Part shown: positions 1 through 6,945 of the stretch, piece by piece
How positions within the stretch are numbered: the stretch's first letter is position 1
Layout of the letters: each line of letters begins with the position of its first letter
NCBI GenBank assembly: GCA_021789895.1
Contig: JAJYIU010000009.1
Location: forward strand, 56,300-120,299
Source: Acidobacteriota bacterium
GTDB lineage: Bacteria > Acidobacteriota > Terriglobia > Terriglobales > SCQP01
DNA: 64,000 nucleotides
Direction of reading: 5' to 3'
Position numbers and translations under genes: made by a program
Notes under the pieces: generated by a model
Told to the model about the DNA's origin: nothing
Database searches by the model: none
Seen by the model: the letters and a program-made list of their open reading frames with translations, nothing else

Positions 1-1101
1 GGCATCGCCGGCACCGTCGGCGTCTTCGTCGCCATGCTCTCGCTCGCCCACGGCTTCCACGCCACCCTGGTCGCCTCCGGCTCGCCCGGTAATGCCCTGG
101 TCATGCGCGCCGGCTCGACTTCGGAAATGATGGGCGGCATTACCCTCGACTCCATCCGCATCGTGCAGGATAAGCCCGGCGTCGCCCACACCCCCGCCGG
201 CGCGCCGCTGGTCACCCAGGAAGTGGTCGGCGTCATTCCGATCCCGCTCATCCGCACCGGCACCGATACCAACGTGCAGGTGCGCGGCGTCTCCGCCAAC
301 GTGCTCCAGATCCGCAAGTTCGTCCAGCTCGCGCAGGGACGCATGTTCACCCCCGGCCTGGATGAGGTGGTGGTCGGGAAAAATGCCTTGCAAACCTACC
401 GTGGCCTGGCGCTGGGCGATACGTTGCACTTCGGCGGCGTGCGCTGGAAAGTGGTCGGCATTTTCAATGCCGGCGGCTCGGCCTTCGATTCCGAAATCTG
501 GTGCGACGCGCGCATCCTCAGCCAGGTCTTGCAGCGTCCGCCGGATATCTTCCAGTCCGCCACCGTCCATCTGACCTCGCCCGCCGCGTTTCAGCGCTTC
601 AAAGATGCCATCACTTCCGATCCGCGGCTGAATCTCGAAGTCGAACGCGAAGTGGATTATTACGCCAATCAGTCTTCGACCATGACTCGCCTCATCACCG
701 TGCTCGGCGGCCTGGTGGCCTTGATCATGGCCGTCGGCGCCGTCTTTGGCGCGCTCAATACCATGATGGCGGCCATTTCCGAGCGCGGCCGCGAGATCGC
801 CACCCTGCGCGCGCTCGGCTTTTCGAGTTGGAACGTGGTGCTGTCGTTCTTGTTCGAGTCGCTGCTGATCGCCTTCATCGCCGGCCTGCTCGGCTGCCTG
901 GCCGTGCTGCCGCTCAATGGCTGGACCACCAGCACCATGAACATGCAATCGTTCTCCAACGTCGCCTTCGCCTTTCAGATCACCTTCGGCTTGCTGTCGC
1001 TGGGAGTCGCTTTCGCGCTGGTTATGGGAGTGCTGGGCGGCCTGTTGCCGGCCGTGCGCGCCGCCCGGCGCCCGGTCGCCCTCGCCCTGCGCGAACTCTG
1101 A
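1..1101 (+). CDS. ABC transporter permease, MacB/FtsX type (5' partial)
   Basis: The frame is open from base 1, so the N-terminal part of the gene lies outside the window. What is visible is the MacB periplasmic core domain (about residues 1-210 of the fragment) followed by the FtsX-type membrane domain: a helix around LITVLGGLVALIMAVG, the conserved stretch with ERGREIATLRALGF, and two further helices, ending in the typical permease tail with basic AARRPVALALREL. It probably couples cytoplasmic ATP hydrolysis to export or to a periplasmic mechanical task; the substrate cannot be read from sequence. The partner ATPase would be upstream, outside the window. An inverted repeat begins 77 nt after the stop codon. 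Confidence 0.88.
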   Translation, partial: GIAGTVGVFVAMLSLAHGFHATLVASGSPGNALVMRAGSTSEMMGGITLDSIRIVQDKPGVAHTPAGAPLVTQEVVGVIPIPLIRTGTDTNVQVRGVSANVLQIRKFVQLAQGRMFTPGLDEVVVGKNALQTYRGLALGDTLHFGGVRWKVVGIFNAGGSAFDSEIWCDARILSQVLQRPPDIFQSATVHLTSPAAFQRFKDAITSDPRLNLEVEREVDYYANQSSTMTRLITVLGGLVALIMAVGAVFGALNTMMAAISERGREIATLRALGFSSWNVVLSFLFESLLIAFIAGLLGCLAVLPLNGWTTSTMNMQSFSNVAFAFQITFGLLSLGVAFALVMGVLGGLLPAVRAARRPVALALREL

Positions 1102-1388
1102 CCCGCCATCGTCTTGGCCATTTCATCCGGAATGCCGCTTGATTCCACTGTGGAGCTATATGGCCCGCCGCTGGCGTTGTGACACTAACGTGGCGCTAAA
1201 GACTGCATTAGTGTCACATGGAAGTTATAGATATGGCTTGGCTTAAGTGGCCTGTGACACTGGCGCAACTAAAGTCGCACCCGGCCGTTTTGCGTTTGCA
1301 AAGTATGCATTCGCCGTTTGTGCATTCGCCGGTTCCGGCGAATCCGGTTTCCGCGCTGCTGCCAGGCCGGCGCGCCTGACGCACCGCA
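1102..1388. other. Convergent intergenic region with GTGACACT repeats
   Basis: No credible gene is seen here. The stretch holds a perfect 10-bp inverted repeat (1179-1217), a further GTGACACT half-site at about 1255, and a direct repeat of GCATTCGCCG near 1308-1332. A variant half-site (TTAATGTGACA) overlaps the stop codon of the neighbouring minus-strand hydrolase gene at 1389. Confidence 0.6.
1179..1217. repeat. Inverted repeat GTGACACTAA / TTAGTGTCAC, copy 1
   Basis: Perfect 10-bp arms GTGACACTAA (1179-1188) and TTAGTGTCAC (1208-1217) are separated by 19 nt. The same arms recur at 51776-51815 with a 20-nt spacer. No T-tract follows on either strand, so a simple intrinsic terminator is unlikely. 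It could be a protein-binding palindrome or a small dispersed element. It begins 77 nt downstream of a MacB-type permease stop codon, as the second copy does (75 nt). Confidence 0.75.
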
Positions 1389-2624
1389 TTAATGTGACAT
1401 CTCTAAATCCGCGGCGCGCTGCGCCAGCGCGGCGAGATCCGCGTCGGTGCGGTTGGCGAGCAGGATGATGGTGAGATGGCTGCGGGTAAAGCGCTCGATG
1501 TAGGAATGAAAGCCGATCGTGCTGCCGTAATGCCACATGCGGCGATGGCCGCGATAGGGGTCGAGAAACCATCCAAAGCCGTAAGCCAGCGGCGCCCCGG
1601 CTTCGGCGGCGCGGGGCAGATCGCTGGCGGCGGCGGGCAGCACGGGCGCGGAAGTTTCGGGCGTGATTGCCGGCCGGAACTCCGCCGCGCTGAGCAGCGT
1701 GTGCCGGCGCAGCGCGTCGTCCCACTTCGCCAGGTCGGTGAGCGAGCTGTAGATGCCGCCGTCGCCGAGCGTCGCCGAGGTCGGGCTTTGGTCGCTTTCC
1801 AGCCAGACGCCGGCGTCAAGGGTGTAGCCGTAGGCGCGTTGAAACACGGGGTCGCGCCCATAGACGTGCGCCACGGTGTGATCCATGCGCAGCGGGGCGA
1901 AGATGCGCCGGCGTAAAAACCGGGGGAACGGCATGCCGGAGACTTTCTCGACGATCATGGCGAGAATGCAGTAGCCGGTGTTGCTGTATTCCCAGCGCGA
2001 GCCGGGCGGGAATTTCGTGCCCGTCTGCCGCTCGGCCAGCGCCAGCACCTGCGCGTCGCTGATCTGGGGAATCTCGTTCCAGTCCTTGCCGGCGTACATT
2101 TTAGCCATCAGGTCTTCATAGGCGATCAGCCCGGAGGTGTGCTGCAGCAGGTTGCGCACCGTGATCTTGCGCCCGTAGCGGGGAAAGTCGGGAAAAATTT
2201 CGGTCAGCGGCTCGTCGTAGCGGAGCTTGCCGTCGTGTACGAGCAGCATGATCGCCATCGCCGTGAATTGTTTGGTGCAGGAGGCCAGCCGGAAATTGGT
2301 GCGCGGCGTGATCGGAAGGTTGGAGCGCAGGTCGCGCATTCCGTAGGCGCGTTCGAACAGCGTGCGCCCGTTGCGGCGTATGAGCACGGCGATGCCGGGC
2401 TGCCGCGGCGAGGTCACCAGCGGGGCGAAGATGGCATGGAATCGCGCTGCCGTCCGGCGGGTGTTGACTGCCCGGCGTGGCGCCGCTCGCCCGACGGGCG
2501 CCACCGGCCGCGGCGCCGCGGCGGCGGCCGCCATCAACCCCGCCGCGACCGGCGCGGCCGCCAGCCGCGCCAGCCGACGCCGCCGGAATCGTAATGGCGT
2601 GGTTTTCGCAAACCGGGATTTCAT
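1389..2624 (-). CDS. Serine hydrolase, beta-lactamase class C / PBP-like fold
   Basis: 411-residue protein with a basic N-terminus, an Ala-rich hydrophobic export segment (about residues 20-37) and a full beta-lactamase-fold domain. The catalytic SxxK motif is S115-C-T-K118, the YxN motif is Y213-S-N215, and a late W-H-Y-G-S-T stretch stands where the KTG/HxG motif is expected. This family includes esterases, D-amino-acid peptidases and true class C enzymes; sequence alone does not separate them. The ATG is preceded by GGAGGG about 10 nt upstream. The last codons overlap a variant of the GTGACACTAA-type repeat. It stands alone on this strand, convergent with the ABC permease. Confidence 0.88.
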   Translation of the reverse strand: MKSRFAKTTPLRFRRRRLARLAAAPVAAGLMAAAAAAPRPVAPVGRAAPRRAVNTRRTAARFHAIFAPLVTSPRQPGIAVLIRRNGRTLFERAYGMRDLRSNLPITPRTNFRLASCTKQFTAMAIMLLVHDGKLRYDEPLTEIFPDFPRYGRKITVRNLLQHTSGLIAYEDLMAKMYAGKDWNEIPQISDAQVLALAERQTGTKFPPGSRWEYSNTGYCILAMIVEKVSGMPFPRFLRRRIFAPLRMDHTVAHVYGRDPVFQRAYGYTLDAGVWLESDQSPTSATLGDGGIYSSLTDLAKWDDALRRHTLLSAAEFRPAITPETSAPVLPAAASDLPRAAEAGAPLAYGFGWFLDPYRGHRRMWHYGSTIGFHSYIERFTRSHLTIILLANRTDADLAALAQRAADLEMSH

Positions 2625-2915
2625 AGCGCGGGCGTTCCCTCCATCGCCGTCTTGGCCATCATAAATTTAATTGGCTTAGTCCGGCAGGCCGCGGCCAGTC
2701 GGCGATGGGGGCATTGCCTTCGTCGAAAGTTTGCAGGCCGGCTGGAAAAATGGTTCCGGAACGGCGCCCTGGCAGACAGCAATTGCCGGCAAGCCTGCCA
2801 GCATGGCGGCAATCGCCAGTCGCGCGCGCGCATGCGCTCCAGTACCGCGCATAGCGCATGCTAGCACGATCGGTTTGCGCGCTCTTGCGTGCCATAATGG
2901 CTTGAATTGGCTGCG
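2625..2915. other. Intergenic region upstream of tRNA-Leu
   Basis: No gene I can support. It contains a perfect 9-bp inverted repeat GCATGCGCT (2830-2838) / AGCGCATGC (2853-2861) with a 14-nt loop, and a CATAAT hexamer at 2893-2898 that could be the -10 box of the tRNA gene. Confidence 0.5.
2893..2898 (+). promoter_or_regulatory. Possible -10 box of tRNA-Leu
   Basis: CATAAT matches the -10 consensus at five of six positions and would start transcription about 10 nt before the mature tRNA. No convincing -35 box is seen at the usual spacing. Confidence 0.35.
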
Positions 2916-3001
2916 GCCCGGGTGGCGAAATTGGCAGACGCACGGGACTTAAAATCCCGAGTCCGGCGACGGACGTGCCGGTTCGAGTCCGGCCCCGGGC
3001 A
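2916..3001 (+). tRNA. tRNA-Leu (anticodon UAA)
   Basis: Acceptor stem GCCCGGG (2916-2922) pairs with CCCGGGC (2994-3000), followed by discriminator A. The anticodon stem CGGGA/TCCCG encloses a seven-base loop with anticodon TAA at 2950-2952. A long variable arm (class II) and a T-arm with GGTTCGAGTCC are present. The CCA end is not encoded (the next bases are CT), so it must be added by nucleotidyltransferase. It decodes UUA and, by wobble, UUG. Confidence 0.97.
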
Positions 3002-3018
3002 CTAGAATTTCAATAAAA

Positions 3019-3024
3019 TACAAT
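3019..3024 (+). promoter_or_regulatory. Possible -10 box for the PhzF-family gene
   Basis: TACAAT ends 9 nt before the ATG at 3034, and there is no Shine-Dalgarno between them. A start site about 7 nt downstream of the box would give a nearly leaderless mRNA. Confidence 0.35.
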
Positions 3025-3033
3025 CATCCCTGT

Positions 3034-3864
3034 ATGCCGCTGGTCATTACCCAAGTGGATGCCTTCACCAACCGCCCGTTCGCCGGCAATCCCGCCGCCG
3101 TCTGCCTGCTGCCCGCGCCCGCCGCGCCGGACTGGATGCAGCAAGTCGCGCGCGAGATGAACCTCTCCGAAACCGCGTTCCTGGTCGTGCGCCCTGGCGG
3201 CGGCTACGATTTACGCTGGTTCACCCCCGCCGCCGAAGTCCCGCTCTGCGGACACGCCACCCTCGCCAGCGCCCACGTGCTTTGGGAAGAAGGACGTTTA
3301 CAACCTGGCGAGGTCGCCCGCTTTTTTACCCGCAGCGGCGAATTGCGCGCCGGGCGCCGCGACGGCTGGATCGAGCTCGATTTCCCCGCCTGCGCCGTCG
3401 CTCCCGCCACCTCGCCGCCAGGGCTGCTGGAAGCTCTGGCGGGCGCGAAGGGCAATCCCCTGGGGGTGCGCTTTACCGGATTGCGTCCCGGCATGCCGCC
3501 GCAGCCGCCCGATTACCTGGTCGAGCTCGACTCCGAGCAGGCGGTGCGCGAGCTCGAGCCCGACCATGGCCGCTTGAAGCATCTTCCGCTGCGGGCCGTC
3601 ATCGTCACCGCCCGCGCCGCGTCTCCCGATTGCGACTTCGTTTCGCGCTTTTTCGCCCCCGGCGTCGGCGTCGAAGAAGACCCCGTCACCGGCTCAGCCC
3701 ATTGCGCCCTGACCCCGTATTGGTCCGCCCGGCTGGGCAAAAGCGAGCTCACCGCCTACCAGGCCTCGGCGCGCGGCGGCTGGCTGCGGCTGCGCCCTGC
3801 CGGCGAGCGTGTGAAAATTGCCGGCCAGGCGGTCACCGTCTTGCGCGGCGAGCTGCTGGGTTAG
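3034..3864 (+). CDS. PhzF family isomerase-like protein
   Basis: 276 residues, the normal length for the two-lobed diaminopimelate-epimerase-like PhzF fold. Family hallmarks are all visible: the N-terminal VDAFTNRPFAGNPAAV, the catalytic acid E46 in NLSETAFL, CGHATLA (residues 72-78) and the C-terminal EDPVTGSAHCAL. PhzF itself isomerises trans-2,3-dihydro-3-hydroxyanthranilate, but most relatives in genomes without phenazine clusters have no assigned substrate, and no phenazine genes are near. Cytosolic, with no signal peptide. It overlaps the stop of the convergent GH2 gene by four bases. Confidence 0.9.
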   Translation: MPLVITQVDAFTNRPFAGNPAAVCLLPAPAAPDWMQQVAREMNLSETAFLVVRPGGGYDLRWFTPAAEVPLCGHATLASAHVLWEEGRLQPGEVARFFTRSGELRAGRRDGWIELDFPACAVAPATSPPGLLEALAGAKGNPLGVRFTGLRPGMPPQPPDYLVELDSEQAVRELEPDHGRLKHLPLRAVIVTARAASPDCDFVSRFFAPGVGVEEDPVTGSAHCALTPYWSARLGKSELTAYQASARGGWLRLRPAGERVKIAGQAVTVLRGELLG

Positions 3865-6095
3865 CCCGCCTGGAAGCGGTAGCGCTCGCGCAGCCGCCGG
3901 CCGGAGGCGCTGCGCGCGCGGGCTTCGAGCGCATGCCGCCCGGCGGCAAGGTTGTCGAGTTTCCAGGTAAAAACGCCATCGCGGCCGGCAGTTTCCCCCA
4001 GCGAGCGCCCGTCCAGCCATAGCTCGACTCGGGCGCAGTTGGAGTAGGCTTTGAACTCGGCCGCGCCGGCGGGCCGGGTTACAAACCGGCGGCCGTTCAA
4101 ATGCAGCATCGGCCGTTTCGTCCACTGCGCCTGGTAGAAATAGAAGGCGTCTTTGCGGGTGCGCCGGTCGAAGCTGACCAGGCCTTTGTCGTTTTCCCCG
4201 CGCCGGTCGCCTTCATGGCGCCGCGCCGAAGCGAAATCGTAGAGCACCCAGATCAGGGTATTCCACAGCCAGGGACGCTGCCGCATCGCTCCCCAGGCGG
4301 CTTCGTGCACCACGCACTGCCATTCCTCGGGATGCCAGTGGCCGCCCGGCTTGGGCTGGCGCGCCGGGAATTCGTGCTGGCGCAGGCTGGCGCCGGCGCC
4401 GTACTCGCTGACTCCGATGGCGCGCCGCGGCGCGCGCCCGCGCACGCGTTGATAAATCTGGTCGAGCCCGTCCGGCCAATCGGCGGGCGTGCCGCGGTAC
4501 CAGCCAAAGTAGCGGTTGTAGCAGATGACGTCGGTAATGAAGTTGATCGGATGCAGCGCGGATTGATCGGTGGCGGCGGTGGTGAGGCGCGAGGGGTCGA
4601 GCTGTCGTGCCGATTGCTGCAGCTCGAACAACTGCTGCCAGGGAAGGGTGATTTTCCCGGCTTGGGCGTCGGCCTCGAGCAGCGCCGCGGCCGCCATCCC
4701 GCGTTTGCCCTGGTAGTCGAAGCGCAGCTCGTTATACAGGCTCCAGAAACACACGCTGGGGTGATTGAAATTCTGCTTGATCAGCTCGATCAACTGCTGG
4801 TGCGCATTCCCGACGAAGGCGGTCGTGGATTCCAGCCGGTTGACCAGGCCGAGTTCGGTCCAGACCACGATGCCGTTGTGGTCGGCGGCGTCGTAGGACG
4901 GCTGCGCGTGCTGATAATGCGGCAGGCGGACGGAGGTGGCGCCCAGCTCGGCGAGGGTGCGGTAATCCTCGGCCAGCAAAGCATAGGGAACGGCGCGCCC
5001 CAGCCCGGGACGGTCCTGATGCATGTTGGCGCCGTGCAGCGGATAGCGGCGCCCGTTGAGGCGGAAGCCGTCCTCCGGGGTGACGGTGAATTGGCGCACG
5101 CCGAAGTTTTGCGCCAGGCGGTCGAGCTCACGCCCGCCGGGCTGGCGCAGCCGCAGCTCGATGCGGTAGAGGTAAGGATCGTCGCGGCCCTGCCAGAGCC
5201 GCGGATGGGGCAGGCGCATGCGGGCGGCGCTGATGGCGTTGAGCGCGCCCGGCGCAAGCCGGCGGCGGGCATGGGCGCGGGCGGCGATGCGCCCGCGCCG
5301 GTCGCGCGCCAGCCATTCCAGTTCCACCGTGACCGGACGCGCGGTGGCATTGCGCAGCATCGCGCGCAGCTCCAGCGCGGCGGCCGTGGGCGTCACCCGG
5401 CGGGCGAGGATGTAAACCCCCGGCGAGGCATAGTCGAGCGGGGAGATGGAAACCGGCGAGAGCGCCAGCAAGCGGACTTCGCGGTAGAGCCCGCCGAAAA
5501 TGTTGAAATCGCCTTGCAAGGGCGGCACGTCGGCCTGCCACCGGTTATCTACGCGCACGGCGAGCAGGTTGTCGCCCCCGGGACGCAGCGCGGAGGTGGC
5601 GTCGAAACAGAAAGCGGCGAAGTTGCCGCGGTGCTGCCCGAGATGCCGGCCGTTGAGATAGACGTCGGCCACGGTGGCGGCGCCGTCGAAATACAGAAAA
5701 TAACTGCCCCGGCTGCGCGCCAGCGGACGCGGCAGCCGCAGGTGCAGCCGGTACCATCCCACCCCGCGGTAGAACTGGCCGTCTTTTTCGGCGGCGCCGT
5801 TGGGCAGCCCCGGCGCCGGCTTGGCCGGCCACTCGAGCGGGAAGGCGTGCGGCAGCGCCACCGGCTGCCAGCCGCGGTCGTCGAAGCCGGGGGCTTCGGC
5901 GCCGGCGGCATCTTCGCGCAGAAAACGCCAGCCGCCGGGCAGCGGCAGCTCGCGGCGCGGCCCGGCATCTTTCATCGCCGCGGCCAGCGGCGCGAGTGGG
6001 GCCAGGGTTTCGGCGGCGGCCAGCGCGGCGGAGCCCTGCAGCAGTTGCCGGCGGGAAGGGCGGGAGTTGGTTTTCACGCCGCTAGTGTAAGCCAT
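3861..6095 (-). CDS. Tat-exported glycoside hydrolase family 2 (beta-galactosidase type)
   Basis: 744 residues when started at 6095. The N-terminus carries a twin-arginine signal (SRRQLLQGSAAL) followed by an Ala-rich stretch. Domains follow in GH2 order: a jelly-roll sugar-binding domain (about 45-210), an immunoglobulin-like domain (210-320), a TIM barrel with acid/base Glu in WSLYNELRF and nucleophile Glu in GVSEYGAGA, and a C-terminal Ig-like domain. It probably removes beta-linked sugars from oligosaccharides in the periplasm; the exact sugar is open. The longer in-frame start at 6131 would add 12 residues and run past the neighbouring divergent start region, so I prefer the ATG next to the Tat signal. 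Confidence 0.9.
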   Translation of the reverse strand: MAYTSGVKTNSRPSRRQLLQGSAALAAAETLAPLAPLAAAMKDAGPRRELPLPGGWRFLREDAAGAEAPGFDDRGWQPVALPHAFPLEWPAKPAPGLPNGAAEKDGQFYRGVGWYRLHLRLPRPLARSRGSYFLYFDGAATVADVYLNGRHLGQHRGNFAAFCFDATSALRPGGDNLLAVRVDNRWQADVPPLQGDFNIFGGLYREVRLLALSPVSISPLDYASPGVYILARRVTPTAAALELRAMLRNATARPVTVELEWLARDRRGRIAARAHARRRLAPGALNAISAARMRLPHPRLWQGRDDPYLYRIELRLRQPGGRELDRLAQNFGVRQFTVTPEDGFRLNGRRYPLHGANMHQDRPGLGRAVPYALLAEDYRTLAELGATSVRLPHYQHAQPSYDAADHNGIVVWTELGLVNRLESTTAFVGNAHQQLIELIKQNFNHPSVCFWSLYNELRFDYQGKRGMAAAALLEADAQAGKITLPWQQLFELQQSARQLDPSRLTTAATDQSALHPINFITDVICYNRYFGWYRGTPADWPDGLDQIYQRVRGRAPRRAIGVSEYGAGASLRQHEFPARQPKPGGHWHPEEWQCVVHEAAWGAMRQRPWLWNTLIWVLYDFASARRHEGDRRGENDKGLVSFDRRTRKDAFYFYQAQWTKRPMLHLNGRRFVTRPAGAAEFKAYSNCARVELWLDGRSLGETAGRDGVFTWKLDNLAAGRHALEARARSASGRRLRERYRFQAG

Positions 6096-6142
6096 AAGAT
6101 CGAGTGCCGCATCCGCGCGCTCCTGGTGCATACTGGCGTCGA

Positions 6143-6934
6143 ATGACTATGCGCCTGCAGCCGTTTTTGGCGGTGTTGCTCCTGCTGCCCGCCTCGGCCC
6201 CAAAGCCTGCCCGCGGCATCGACGCCGCCGTTGCTGATTCCCGCCGTGCCTTACTCCGCCAGGCGTCCCATGCCCGCCCGCAGCCGCAAGGGCGCATCCT
6301 CGTACGGCAGTGGCATGGACAATATAGCGGGGAGATTGCCCCCCGGCATCTCATCATCGGCAGCGAAACCCAATGGAAAAATATTTGGGCGGAATTGCAG
6401 CCCGCAACCCCGGCGCCGCGGATAGATTTTTCCCGGCAGCGCGCCGTGGCGGTGTTTGCCGGCCAGAAGCCCACCGCCGGCTATATCGTGAAATTCGGCG
6501 CGCCCACCCGGCAGGGCCGGCGGCTGATCGTGCCTTTTTGCGTGCAGGCGCCGCGAGGCATGGCGGCTGAAGTGCTCAGCCAGCCGTGGGGAGTGGCCAT
6601 CGTCGCCGTTACGGGACGAAACGTGATTGCGGTAGACGATTGCAAGCCCGCTGCCGTGGCAAAGCTGGCGGCGGGCGCCATCGCCGGCCGCGTAACCGAC
6701 CAGAAAAATTCTCCCGTCCCGCTGGTGCGGGTGACGGCCGGGCGCGCTCCTCATGGCGGGAAGTACTCGACGGAAACCCGGCGGAATGGCGCCTATCGGC
6801 TCAACCGTATCCAGCCAGGTTTGTACCGTGTGCGGTTCGTCAACCCCGGTTTTCAGGTCGTCGTTTTTCGCGGCGTGAAGGTGCCGCCAGGGAAAACGGT
6901 GAGGTTAAACGTACGTTTGCGGATTAAGCCTTAG
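6143..6934 (+). CDS. Secreted protein with PrcB-like and carboxypeptidase-regulatory domains
   Basis: 263 residues: a signal peptide (hydrophobic core LQPFLAVLLLLPAS), then a PrcB C-terminal-like domain (about 80-165) with the typical AVAVFAGQKPTAGY stretch, then a beta-sandwich of the carboxypeptidase-regulatory type (about 185-260) starting GRVTDQKNSPVPLVRV and containing GAYRLNRIQPGLYRV. The PrcB domain is known from a protease-complex subunit in spirochaetes; the second domain is a common adhesion or assembly module. No catalytic residues are evident. The ATG at 6143 is chosen because it directly precedes the signal peptide; a CATACT hexamer lies 8 nt upstream of it. Confidence 0.8.
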   Translation: MTMRLQPFLAVLLLLPASAPKPARGIDAAVADSRRALLRQASHARPQPQGRILVRQWHGQYSGEIAPRHLIIGSETQWKNIWAELQPATPAPRIDFSRQRAVAVFAGQKPTAGYIVKFGAPTRQGRRLIVPFCVQAPRGMAAEVLSQPWGVAIVAVTGRNVIAVDDCKPAAVAKLAAGAIAGRVTDQKNSPVPLVRVTAGRAPHGGKYSTETRRNGAYRLNRIQPGLYRVRFVNPGFQVVVFRGVKVPPGKTVRLNVRLRIKP

Positions 6935-6945
6935 CGGGTTGGCGC

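Noticed and set aside
2659..2943. Minus-strand frames upstream of tRNA-Leu
   Set aside because: One runs into the tRNA and the other has only a chance hydrophobic start; no Shine-Dalgarno or domain.
4101..6146. 681-codon plus-strand open frame opposite the GH2 gene
   Set aside because: Composition is the Gly/Val/Arg/Ala pattern of an antisense shadow; the minus strand encodes a full GH2 enzyme with catalytic motifs.
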